Shown in pieces: positions 49,376 to 59,957 of a stretch of 64,000 nt of DNA (position 1 is the stretch's first letter; every line of letters begins with the position of its first letter). The stretch spans positions 161,843,646-161,907,645 of the forward strand of contig JBOZIK010000001.1 in NCBI GenBank assembly GCA_051453625.1, written 5' to 3'. Under the pieces are notes generated by a model. The model made no database searches. It had not been told where the DNA came from and saw nothing but the letters and a program-made list of their open reading frames with translations. The translations under genes were made by a program, and so were the position numbers. This DNA comes from Welwitschia mirabilis (Eukaryota > Gnetophyta > Gnetopsida > Welwitschiales).

Positions 49376-50960
49376 ATGTCTACTCAATTCTTACTTTATT
49401 CTTTTTCTTTCTCATCTATGAAGGATGAAGGTGCTAGTGACTATGACCCTAGCGAAACATCCTACGGTACTTTTTCTATTTCATCTAAGGTATGGATCCT
49501 TATATGATATTTTTGAATAATAAGTGTATTTCTGATGACTCCTTTTTCTATTTATTGTTGTTTGCAGATGAGTAAGACATTGGAATCCCATAACTCTTTC
49601 CACCAGAAATAGGAAAAATCTTTAATTAACCATATAGTGCTCAAGGAATCTGAGGAAGGAAAAACATCTCTTAGCTTTACTTGGTGACACTAGCCCCATG
49701 GGGTATTATCTTAGTTTCCTTTTTACTTTCTTTGGTTGTTGTCTTTACTTAGCATGATATTTGTATTTAGCATTGTATCTTTTAATTTTATTTCAGATTC
49801 CACATTCTAAAACATTAATTAAAGATGATCTAGAATTTACTTCACAGCCTCCAAGAAAGCTTTCTTTGTGTAAGATAAGGGAGGATTATATAGTAGTAAG
49901 AAAATATTTTTCTTTTATTTCTTCCATTAATTCATTTATGGATTTACTATTCCCTTCCAATTCTTAAAGGGAGGAGATCCTTAATAATTTTTATGCATTA
50001 ATGGATCAGGGGGATATGTCCTACTCAATCCCTTGTATTCATCCTCTACGTTAGAGTTTAGTAGTTTCTTCTCAATCTCTAAAGCCTCCTCATCATCTGC
50101 TTATAGTTCCATAGTCTATTGTGAATGTGTAGGACCAAGCATCATACCATACAGATCAACTATTATTGGTGGTGAAGACCTTGTATCCAAAGGTTAAGGA
50201 ATTGATGGATTAGTTGGGAGAGTATTAGTCTTTTTCTAGTCTACTTTATACATTGATCACTCATGTGTCTTTCCTGGATGATATCTACACTCATCGTCAC
50301 TTCAAGGTGATAAATTTATCATGGGACTTTGAGTGTAGCTACTTTGCTTACTTTACTTTGCATTATCCTCCATAGCATGAATGGCTTACTCCACTTTAAG
50401 ACTTTTATAATTTAATTAATATGATGAAGTATTTTTACTACATGGCTTAGCATGGAATAGAGGAATGTTAATCCATGAGTGATTTCCTTTGAATGCTAGA
50501 AAACTAAGTAAAAAATATGCATTAATTAAAGAAGAGATCATAGACAGACACTTCCCATATCACAGCCTTGAAGGAGAGCTAGGCTGCTTTATTTGCACAT
50601 TTAGCAAAAAGTGAATAGATTATTAAAGGTTTTGTAGGTCACTTAGCCATCATCATTAATAATATCAATGTTTTATATCATGGCAAGAAGCTTTTTAAGG
50701 AACATCTATTGGGGGTCTTAGTGGCTTATAGTAAGCTTTACATAAAATTCTATAAGAAGGCATATCCGATCACTAAGGCAAATTCTATAGTAGGTTCTTC
50801 TTCCATTAAGATCATTACTATGATGGTTTTTAATAACTTATTGGGATGGAGGTTAGCCAAACTGATGTGGAACCAATCATTCTAGGTGTGAAGGATCACA
50901 ATCCCATCCTATTTTCCATGAAGAATTTTCTTCCTCCTTAGTAGTGATTATATGATTCCA
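49376..50960 (+). pseudogene. gene-like region with two apparent introns, function unknown
   Basis: The ATG at 49376 opens 38 codons ending AAG at 49489; then GTATGG...TTTGCAG (49490-49567, 78 bp) and an exon from 49568 in the same phase, broken by stops of the CAG-to-TAG kind. A second candidate intron GTATTATC...TTTCAG (49703-49796, 94 bp) precedes an exon with a clean Ser/Pro/Lys-rich frame. Further downstream (50100-50960) helical sequence can be followed through stops, including a likely coiled-coil run at 50560-50770. AT-rich introns of this size are typical of plants. It lies antisense inside T. I do not recognise the family; a captured host gene or a domesticated-transposase-like gene is possible. 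Confidence 0.45.
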
Positions 50961-51139
50961 TTTTTCAAGGTATTAAGCACCATGTTATTCTCTAGTTCTA
51001 TTTCCTCTTTATACCATAACTCTTTTTATGTACTATTTACTATTTTGGCCTATTCTTCTTAATGTTAAACTTCTGCTTATTTATAAGATTGGGTTCCTTC
51101 CTTGCTTTTCTTTGAAGTAGAAATTTACTAATTATCATT

Positions 51140-51152
51140 GGCTCTGATACCA
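51140..51152 (-). promoter_or_regulatory. primer-binding site of element T, initiator tRNA-Met
   Basis: TGGTATCAGAGCC on the minus strand, a perfect match, 2 bases inside the 5' LTR. Confidence 0.92.
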
Positions 51153-51154
51153 AA

Positions 51155-51524
51155 TGTAATGTTTTATTTTACTATTTTTGGCTTATTTCACATAAAAAGA
51201 AACATATAAATAATGTGCACTTTATTATTAAAAGTATCTGATTACATTCCTTATCATTTAATCAATAGCCCTAGATGAGTGGTTAAAGGTAAAGATGTGG
51301 ACTATGACTTAAGTCCTCCTTATGGGATTCTTAAAAATTAGTTAAGGTTGTTTTTCATTACATTCACCTAGTTTATATACCCTACCTAATGCCATAAGCT
51401 TTTATAGCATAAACAAAAGAACACATTTTTACATCCTTGGGTCACATCCATTTATAACTCATTGATTATGCTTATTTAGCACCTCAACACACATTTTTTA
51501 CAAATAGTAAATTTGAAACATATA
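51155..51524 (-). repeat. 5' LTR of element T
   Basis: In + direction TGTAATGTTTTATTTTAC...CATATA; it is flanked by the GTATT target duplication at 51525-51529. Confidence 0.9.
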
Positions 51525-51529
51525 GTATT

Positions 51530-53030
51530 TCTCTAAAGTGATAGTAAAATCCTTAATTATATAGGTTTAATTAGCTTTCTCTTTCTTTGTATCAATTTTT
51601 ACTTCCTTTAAGTGTTTTATGATTTAACCTATGGTTTGATTTTCTTTAGAAGTTGGTTTTTACCAAGTTTGACTAATTTCAATTAGGTCTTCCAATAACT
51701 TCCATGCATATCTAAGTCAAGTTCATCAAGTTTCCATCATAAGAAACATCTATAAGTTATTTGGTTTGACTAGTTAATCCATTGTAGAAGAAATATATCA
51801 ATTCTTCTTTATGACATTCATCAATAGAGTTGTAATGAATAGCTATGATGAATTAATCATATGTTGTGGCATAATCTTATTAAGGTTGTTTTTTAAAGTT
51901 GATAACCTCTTTACTTCTTTTTCTCATGGTACTTTCACTCATAAATATTTTAATAAAAACTTCTTACACTTGACTCCATGATTTAAGACTCTTGTATGAA
52001 ATGGTTCTAAGCCAACGTTTTACTTTTCCTCTAAGTACGATAGAAAAGATAACTATGTAAGTATGATCACTAATAGATTTCTTTCCATTCTCTAATATAA
52101 GCACAAGTTGTTTAATGTCCACTAGATGTTAAAAATGGTCCTCTTTAAGTTCCCCCAAAAATGTTGGATATGGACTTAAGTTTTTGAATTCTTCATCTTT
52201 ATTAGAATATAAATCAAAAGGATTTTGAATTTCATATTTTATATTGGAAATTTAATTTCTAAGCATAGCATTTGCATCCAAAGTGTAAGTTGCTACCATG
52301 ATTAGTGTACCAAATGAAGTTACTTATTTTTATTTTTACATTGATTTTGACATAGATGAACAAGAAATAACATGATATGCTTCTATGCTATTATTTTCAC
52401 ACTTTTCTTTTGAAAAATTTAACTTTGAAATAATAAAAGTAGAAAAATCTTCTTCTTGAACTCTTAGAATTTGCATACCTCAAGTGTGCATGCCTAGATT
52501 TTTATTGATGTCAAATAACCCTTCTTTGATGTTTTCCTTAATTAAGTTTCACTCTCTCTAATATTTCATCTTTTTATTAGAATTTACCCTTTCCTTGCAT
52601 ACTTAGATAAAGAATGTAATGATTTTTATCTTATCCATATCTAGATGATATAAGAGATGATCAATAAATATATGTTCTATAAAAATAGTAATATGGAAAA
52701 GAAAACAAAATAGAAGCAAAACTACTAATAGTCATCCACCTAGTCATTTAGATAACAAAGAGGACGATGTGCTCTTTATTATGCTATGAAAATCAAAAAC
52801 TGTATTATGAGGGAAAAAAGTAGAAAAAACATAAAGTGTAGACCATCACCTACCTAGTTATAAGGATGATAAAGAGGATGATAGGGCTTATTAACACTAC
52901 TAAAATGAAATTTATGGGAAAAAATCTACAAAATCTAGAATAAAAGTATAATACTATTTTAAATAAATAAGTTAAATTAAAATCTAAGTACCTATCTGGA
53001 TAGTGATAATCCTCTAACTTCTTATAGACT
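51530..53030 (-). pseudogene. gag N-terminal and central part of element G
   Basis: On the minus strand, 52040-51945 shows the gypsy gag core: 'L-R-G-K-V-K-R-W-L', then 'S-L-K-S-W-S-Q'. Continuation to 51840 has the 'E-x-x-x-x-F-K-Q-P'-like helix. The rest (53030-52050) is Asn/Lys-rich with stops; the 74-codon run 53074-52850 reads across the primer site and is not a real gene start. It ends at the T insertion. Confidence 0.65.
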
Positions 53031-53048
53031 TTTTTAGAAATGGCATCA
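53031..53048 (-). promoter_or_regulatory. primer-binding site of element G, tRNA-Asp type
   Basis: In + direction TTTTTAGAAATGGCATCA against TCCCCGGCAACGGCGCCA: eight transitions and one transversion. It lies 11 bases inside the LTR. Confidence 0.65.
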
Positions 53049-53059
53049 AAATGTTCTAG

Positions 53060-54333
53060 TGTGAATTTGTCCAATTTTTAAACCCTTAAGTAGATATTGT
53101 CAATCACAAATACTTGTAGAAGAACAGACACTAGTATAGATGAGAGTTAATCTAAAAGTTATAAGTTGTTAAAGGCATTAGGCTAGACATTAGAAAATTT
53201 ATTTAACAAAGTATTTTTGATCTTTTTTAAAGTAAATAAAAGTAAAAAAATAATGAAAATCCAATTCAAGATGGATGATGATGAAATTCTTATAGGTGAA
53301 ATGCAAACGTAATGAACCCAAAAAATGAATCTATTTGAGTAATGTTCTTTTTATCACAAAGATTAGTCCTAATATTAGATTAATTAATGAAAATGTCGCT
53401 TAATCTTAACCAGCATAATATTTAAGATACATCACATAAAATATGAATAAATGCAAATATGAAATGAATTTAATGTAAGATGTAAACTAAAAATAAGCTT
53501 AACAAAAGTTTCCCTTATGATCTAGATCAAATATGAAGCTATCACAAAATCATAATAAACTTAAACCATAAGGTAAGTCCACATAATAGAAGTGAAAGAG
53601 TTCTTGTATTAATCTTTAAATAAATCAAATTTCTACTTAAAAATTAGTAGCACCTCAATGGAGAAAACTTAGCCCAACACTAAGGAAGACTTCTCTCTGT
53701 AGCTATAAATGATTCTCCTTCCCTTTAATCTCCCATTACAAGACTTTCTAATATAAAAGATGAAATTAATAATAAAGGTAAGGGGGTATTTATAGTTTTA
53801 TATTAAAGATCCTAGAAGTAAAACGCTATAAGTTAGAGAATAAATCATAGCAATCCATATTGGGTACATGACCCCATTATAAAGATAATTCAATTTTCTC
53901 ATACGAAATAGTTGTCATCCTACATATCATTCAGATGATTGTAGAAACAATGCTCACAAATAGAACATGACTTGTTAGTTTGCAGTCCCATGGTCAACCC
54001 CATAGTTTTAGTTCATTTGTACATCAATGTTATCCTAGATGTTGTCTAAATGATGTAGGGAATGACAAGCTTCTTGAATCTTCCAGCTAAGAGAAATTAT
54101 CCTCCTTTAACATTGTCATCTTGTTAAAGTACTAAGAATCAGGATCTATCTAAAGTACTTCCAAATATGCCTAGAATTGCATGTTTTTATGATCATCTCA
54201 TTGATTATCTATACTTATCAAATTTCATTTAAATCTTTCTAAATGTTCTACAAATGTACTCAAAATTCCCCATTAATTACATACAATTTAACATCATAAC
54301 ATGAGTTAATAACCCTTTAAATGTGTATAAAAA
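53060..54333 (-). repeat. 5' LTR of element G (partial, runs into gap)
   Basis: In + direction it starts TGTGAATTTGTCC. It aligns with 62384 onward and 32039-32640, and in part with 27628-28440. The 'gttgtcatcc' hairpin block is at 53905-54065. The outer end is hidden by the N gap. Confidence 0.8.
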
Positions 54334-54924
54334 NNNNNNNNNNNNNNNNNNNNNNNNNNNNNNNNNNNNNNNNNNNNNNNNNNNNNNNNNNNNNNNNNNN
54401 NNNNNNNNNNNNNNNNNNNNNNNNNNNNNNNNNNNNNNNNNNNNNNNNNNNNNNNNNNNNNNNNNNNNNNNNNNNNNNNNNNNNNNNNNNNNNNNNNNNN
54501 NNNNNNNNNNNNNNNNNNNNNNNNNNNNNNNNNNNNNNNNNNNNNNNNNNNNNNNNNNNNNNNNNNNNNNNNNNNNNNNNNNNNNNNNNNNNNNNNNNNN
54601 NNNNNNNNNNNNNNNNNNNNNNNNNNNNNNNNNNNNNNNNNNNNNNNNNNNNNNNNNNNNNNNNNNNNNNNNNNNNNNNNNNNNNNNNNNNNNNNNNNNN
54701 NNNNNNNNNNNNNNNNNNNNNNNNNNNNNNNNNNNNNNNNNNNNNNNNNNNNNNNNNNNNNNNNNNNNNNNNNNNNNNNNNNNNNNNNNNNNNNNNNNNN
54801 NNNNNNNNNNNNNNNNNNNNNNNNNNNNNNNNNNNNNNNNNNNNNNNNNNNNNNNNNNNNNNNNNNNNNNNNNNNNNNNNNNNNNNNNNNNNNNNNNNNN
54901 NNNNNNNNNNNNNNNNNNNNNNNN
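54334..54924. other. assembly gap, 591 N
   Basis: It hides the outer end of the G 5' LTR and the G/C junction. Open frames drawn across it are artefacts. Confidence 0.95.
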
Positions 54925-55912
54925 CATAAAAAGATAAACAAAACAAAAATATCACTTCTCTAAATGTACATTACATTAATCACTTAATTGAATTTAGGTA
55001 ATTGCATCAGGGCTATGAACACTCACTAGCAATGTTGCTCTAATGATTTTTTTGTGGCTTAATCAATTGCATTGAGGATCTGAATACTTGCTAGCAATGC
55101 AGCATTGATTTTGCATTAAAAAACATGCTTAACTCTCTTGGTATAAAATATTGTAATAATAGATGCTTGATATGATTGAAAGGCTTAAAACTAAGAAGAT
55201 ATGTAAAGGCATAAATTGAAACTAAAGGAATAACAAATGTTGGAATCATAAACTTTATGTAAACTATTATTTCTTAGCTTTCATACTCAGGATTTGTGAC
55301 AATTTCTGAAATTCATATAAGTTACTTAGATGAGACTATGCTTAGTTGATTACTAGATCCAATAAAATGAAAAATTAAAAAAATATAATAAGGGTCATTA
55401 ACTTAAGATAATTCATTCATTTATTCATCAGTCTTATGATTTAGTCCTTTGACACATTTTCATTTTTCATATCCATTACTCACTGCAAGTCATTATTGTT
55501 TTCATGAGAAATAATTCCTAAATCATTAATTATTTTTAAAGAGTGATGTTTTACTTAACTTTTTACTATAGTTAGTTTTTTCTTTTTCTTAGTTTAGTTG
55601 CATCATTTTGCATGATTTTCAATTAAAAAACTCATTGTGATCTATCTATAACTATGTTCTCAAAATAACTTTAACATGTTTCATCATAAAACTTTAAGGA
55701 TAATATTAAATTTTGTTTAGAAGATGTAACACCTAGTTTTAACATTGAAATTTTTTATTTTGATGTCTTAATTATAGAAAATTAGCTAGAAACTATTTCA
55801 TAGTTATATAACTCATACACTTGAGTGCTTTTGACTTTAATAATTTTTTCATGTTTAATTATTTTATTATAAACTTTTTGCTAAGGTACTAGTACAGGCT
55901 TAGTTAGGGATG
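54925..55912 (+). other. 3' untranslated part of element C
   Basis: It resumes C after G; 'cataaaa...' and 'gctatgaacactcactagcaatgttgctctaatgattt' match B at 8873-9100. No frame. The tract 'gcttagttagggatg' before the LTR is the likely polypurine tract. Confidence 0.6.
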
Positions 55913-57208
55913 TGTTAACATGTAAAAATTAATATAATAATTAGTTAAATAACTAAATAGTCTTAATGTAAGACATTAATATAATTAATTTTATAAAAAA
56001 GGCATGTCTTTTATCGATTTTCATAATAATTATTGACTTATTCAATTTTCCATGACATTTTCAAGTTAATTATATGGATTTGAAGTACATAACTTCAAAT
56101 GAATATTATTAAATCTCATATACCAGTGTTTCTATTTAGAACCACTAGTTTTGCCAGGAGTTTTGCCTCAAATTCCTTCAAATTCATGTTTCTAGCTTAT
56201 CATGGAGGACTGAAATGGGATTAATCTAATTCTACATAAAAATTAACTTGCATCATTAATGATATGTGACAAGGATGATGAGGATTCACAAAATGACATG
56301 TGGCATTACTAAGTAGGATGATGGTGGAGATACATTGCAATGACAATGGTTGATAATATTTGTAGCATCTAGGAGCCAAACGTTGGCATCATTATAGGAA
56401 TCTCTATAAAATAAAAAATATGATAAATCATCTACCTAATGTTATGATTATGTAATTATCCAACTAATGTTATAAGCTAAGAGCTTCTAACCACCCCTCA
56501 CCCTCATCTCTCCATATCAAAGGGCCTTAAACCTTTTATTATATCATATTTGGTGTTAGAGAATTGTAGAACCTTATAGAATTAAATGATAATGGAAGAG
56601 TAAGCTAGTCTTTGAAGACTTCTTAAGAAGTTAATAGCATCCTTCTTCCTTTATTGTAAAGTGTTATTTCTTTAATATACAAGGTGTTTGCCTTTTATTT
56701 CAAATCATGAGTCACTTTATATTTGAAATGTCTAGGAGGTAACTTAATCATTAAACTCTATTACATTTAGGTGAGATTTTTAATAATTGATTTAAGTCTT
56801 TTAATTTTATGGATTTTAAATACTAAGGGCATTAGTCTTAAAAGATGAAGTAGCAATTGAGTTCATCATTATTCATATGGTGAATGGTATCATGTCATCA
56901 TGCTCTAATCCAAAACAATTGATTTTTTTAAGTGTATTATAAGAAAGCATTAGACAACATTGGAGTGAAGGTTTTTTAAAAAATAATTGGTAATGTCTTA
57001 GAGATAGATTTATTTTCTTATCTCTCATGTTAAAGTTTCAACTCAAACTCTAAAATCAATCTTTTCTCTTTTCTTCTTTTTATTGTAACTTTTAATTAAG
57101 TTAAATTTTGTGCAAACTTCTAAATTACTATGCATGTTATCCCTAAGGAAAGAATGACAAATAAGTGTACAACTTAGTTTAACTCTAGGCATTGTAAAAC
57201 AACAAATA
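55913..57208 (+). repeat. 3' LTR of element C
   Basis: It starts TGTTAACATG and aligns with the 5' LTR 15166-16475. It is followed by ATTAC, the second copy of the C target duplication. Confidence 0.82.
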
Positions 57209-57213
57209 ATTAC

Positions 57214-58400
57214 CTAGAATAAGTCATTTATAATTATCTTCCTCAATTAAAAAGTTATGACATTCTTAAGCATTACCATTTTGAGCCGTATAGTAATCAT
57301 TATTTAGCTAATAAAACTATCATAAAAACTAGTTAGTCTAATTGTTATTAGCTATTCTATTTTTAAAGATTCCTTTCTCTATTATAAATGTACAAAAATT
57401 ATCAGAAGCTTGGTAGCCTTTCATGGAAACATATGGTGTTGTTAAGCCTCATTCTTGTTATTAAACCCTTTGATATTTAGACATCAACTTTCAAGGATCA
57501 TATTCTTCTTTAAATGGATACTAATACATTTTTATTTATATCAGTTACATTACTAAATGGGTAGAGTCATGTTCATGTTCATCTAATGATGCTCAAACGA
57601 TATTGAAGTTCTTTGAGAAAGACATTTAATGAAATTTAGTTGTCCTTGAGTTTTTATTAGTGACGGTGGAGCTTATTTTTATAATAAAATATTTAATAGT
57701 CTTATTGCTAAGTATGGGGCCACTCAAAAATTTGCAACTCCTTATCATCCCTAAACTAATAGTTAAGTTAAGATCAATAATAGATTAAAAAAGGACATTT
57801 TATAAAAGTTAGTGGATTCAACTAGAAGAGATTGGTCTTTTAAGCTTAATGACATTTTCTAGGCATATTGATGAGCTTATATGACACCATTAGAAATGTT
57901 TCCATTTAGGTTAATCTATAGAAAAGTTTATTATTTACATATGAAACTTGAATACAAGGCATATTAGACAATCAAAAACATGAATTTAGATCTTGAGGTA
58001 GAAAGGAAGAAAAGGGCTATTTAGTTAAATGATGTAATTGAAAAATGATGCTTATGAGAATAAGAAAGTCAAAAAGAAAAGGATGAATAAATGAAACAAT
58101 CAAAAAATCCTTAGGAAAATGTTTCAAAAAGGAGAACCATTTTTACTTTACAATTCATGATTACATTTATTTATAGATAAACTAATTCCAAAGTGAAAAT
58201 GTTCATATTTAATATAAAGATTTTTATAAATGGTGTGTTTCTCATTAAAAGTACTAAAAATCATCAAGAATTTAAAATCAATAGTTATTTTCTTAAACAT
58301 TACCATTCTCCCTTCTTATGAACTTATGAATTCATGAGACTTATAAAATTAAGTTAATAGCCTTTGAGAAAAATCAATAATAAGCAATATTGCTATTACT
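57214..58400 (+). pseudogene. zinc finger and integrase of element D
   Basis: Continues the D pol cut at 15165. The H2C2 finger region is at about 57240-57330 ('Y-D-I-L' and 'H-Y-H' visible, frame broken). In the core near 57660 the second catalytic Asp is kept ('I-S-D-G-G-A-Y-F'); near 57775 the catalytic Glu is Lys ('V-K-I-N-N-R'). 57830-58000 has 'R-D-W-S-F-K-L' and 'P-F-R-L-I-Y-R-K', typical of Athila/Tat integrases, then a Lys/Glu-rich end. It has many stops. It would have inserted the DNA copy into the genome. Confidence 0.82.
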
Positions 58401-59576
58401 TTAATTAATGGTCATGATTAAGTACACTTCTGTGTTTTTAAGAAAAATTTACACTTGTTTTAAGTATGATTATTAGAGTTACATTTACTTAAGATCTTTC
58501 ATTTTGATAAATTTGGATTAAAAAAGGATGAAATCTACCTTTATATTATGATCTTTATGTTTAAATATTTTGATGGGGATAAACATTTTCTTCATTAGGA
58601 TAATGAGCTAATGACCTCTCTTATGTGTACTAAATAATAATATTGTTAAAAAAAATATCATAACATTAGATGCTTAATGGAATTTAGAACAATTAAAAAA
58701 ATGCAAGTTTAATTGCATTAGACATATGAACGTTTAATAATAATACAATGTTTTCAAATAAGAATATGATTAACTATATTAAAATAAAATGTTATAACAC
58801 TAAATGCTTAATGTAGTTTAGAATAGTTAAAATAAAAGATATATATTCTTGCAGAAAAAAAAATAATGGAAAGAAAAAGATGGGCATTACAAGCCTTTTG
58901 AGTTCTATTATCTTTAATTTTTATACTTAAGGTTTGCTAAAATTTCTTGAATTTTTATAAGTTTTTTGATTAATCTTATGCTTATATAATATTAAGATCT
59001 ACTAAAAATCAGAAAAATATAATAAGGCTATTAACTTAGATAGGTTTTTCCTTCTATTCATTTCTTACATAGTTGAGCCCGTTTTCCATATTATCATTTT
59101 CGATCCTCATCATCCATTTCAGTTTACCATGATTTCATGAGAAATAACATCATAATACATAACTATTTTTATGAATTGATATTTTACAAATTTTTTAGAA
59201 GGAAAAATAAAAAGTAGTTATCTCTCATTAAATATTCTTTCTACATTGGATCTTAGTTACATTGTTTTCCATTTTTCCTTTAATAAAAGTTCCTATTAAG
59301 ATAAAAATTTCCTAAGAACATGATCTTAAAATTGTGTTAATCATTTTTATTATAAAACATTAAGTATAAATTTTAGTTTTAGTTACTAGGTATGGCATCT
59401 ATTTTTCATAGAAGTTTTCTAATTTTGATGCCTTATTTTAAAACTTAGTTATAAATATTTCACAAAGTTATAATATTATTTATGCTTAAGTACTTTTTCT
59501 TAGATATTTTTTCTATTTTAATCATTTTATTATCAACATTTTCTGAAGAGTCTAGCAAAAATCTTGATAGTAGGTT
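58401..59576 (+). other. pol tail and 3' untranslated part of element D
   Basis: 58420-58625 is the pol tail also seen in B and C. Beyond it is AT-rich, with no frame. 58655-58830 contains a repeated 'ataacattagatgcttaatg' phrase (58661 and 58795). Confidence 0.5.
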
Positions 59577-59957
59577 TCTTAACATGCAAAAATTACATTT
59601 TCATTAAGTTATCTAACTAATTTAGCTTAATAGAAGAAATTAAAATAATTTTTTAATCATGAAATTCTTTCTTGTACCTCTTTTCAACATTATTTGTAAA
59701 CTTATTATCTTCTCATGACATTTTTAGGTTTATTACACTTAAAGGACAATCATGTAGTCTAAAACATTAGCCTTGTCATCTAGATCCATGATGCTATGTG
59801 CCCTTTTAAGAAAAACATTTTTATTCTTATGTTTTAAACTTATCATGAAAAAAATATTCAAATATAATTGTAGGCTTAATAAGGTTTTACATTAAAATCA
59901 ACTATCATATTTGATGACATGTGGCAGTGATAAATATAATACATAGAAGTGACATGT
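59577..59957 (+). repeat. start of the 3' LTR of element D
   Basis: TCTTAACATGC matches the TGTTAACATG starts of its relatives. It follows the pattern of the C LTR to 'tgatgacatgtggcag...agtgacatg' (compare 15510-15560), then stops. Confidence 0.5.

Larger units (their letters stand above)
34161..51524 (-). mobile_element. element T: chromovirus-type gypsy element on the minus strand
   Basis: Short LTRs (51155-51524 as 5', 34161-34576 as 3') with GTATT on both sides (34156-34160 and 51525-51529). It has a perfect initiator tRNA-Met primer site and a G-rich polypurine tract. Pol runs from about 38100 down to 34600, with chromodomain-like sequence after the integrase. Copia V interrupts it upstream of the gag-end zinc knuckle. 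The 4.9 kb between V and the 5' LTR is too long for a chromovirus gag and contains a tandem repeat and a gene-like stretch on the opposite strand. Confidence 0.85.
32039..54924 (-). mobile_element. element G: gypsy element on the minus strand
   Basis: Inserted in the pol tail of C. In its own direction it has a 5' LTR (from inside the 54334-54924 gap down to 53060), a tRNA-Asp-type primer site, gag (53030 to 51530, continued 34155 to 33240 after chromovirus T), protease (33130 to 32774) and a 3' LTR stump (32640 to 32039). RT, RNase H, integrase and most of the 3' LTR are deleted. The target duplication cannot be read because the upper boundary is in the gap; the lower flank is TATGA. Confidence 0.75.
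15166..57208 (+). mobile_element. element C: RT-deficient gypsy element holding most of the window
   Basis: It has LTRs at 15166-16475 and 55913-57208. The flanks GTTAC (15161-15165) and ATTAC (57209-57213) are a 5-bp target duplication with one G-to-A change. The element sits inside the pol of D, between RNase H and integrase. Its own content is primer site, gag, protease, pol tail and 3' region; RT, RNase H and integrase are absent, with the deletion between about 19800 and 20090. Copia P was inserted next to the deletion point and gypsy G into the pol tail, so C is older than both. Confidence 0.8.
2571..59957 (+). mobile_element. element D: host Athila/Tat-type gypsy retrotransposon, split by nested insertions
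   Basis: The outermost element. Its pieces in order are: a putative 5' LTR ending near 3303, a tRNA-Asp-like primer site at 3307, leader and gag start to 4571, then element B, gag/protease/RT/RNase H from 11234 to 15165, then element C, then the zinc finger and integrase (57214 to about 58400), the pol tail and the start of a 3' LTR at 59577. The RNase H half and the integrase half are joined only if C is removed, which supports one original pol gene. Every catalytic domain is broken. The left part (LTR and gag before B) could belong to a different copy, because about 240 bp of gag occurs on both sides of B. Confidence 0.7.

Noticed and set aside
52850-53074. 74-codon minus-strand frame as gag start of G
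   Set aside because: It reads through the primer-binding site and LTR edge, where no gag would begin, and has no gag motif.
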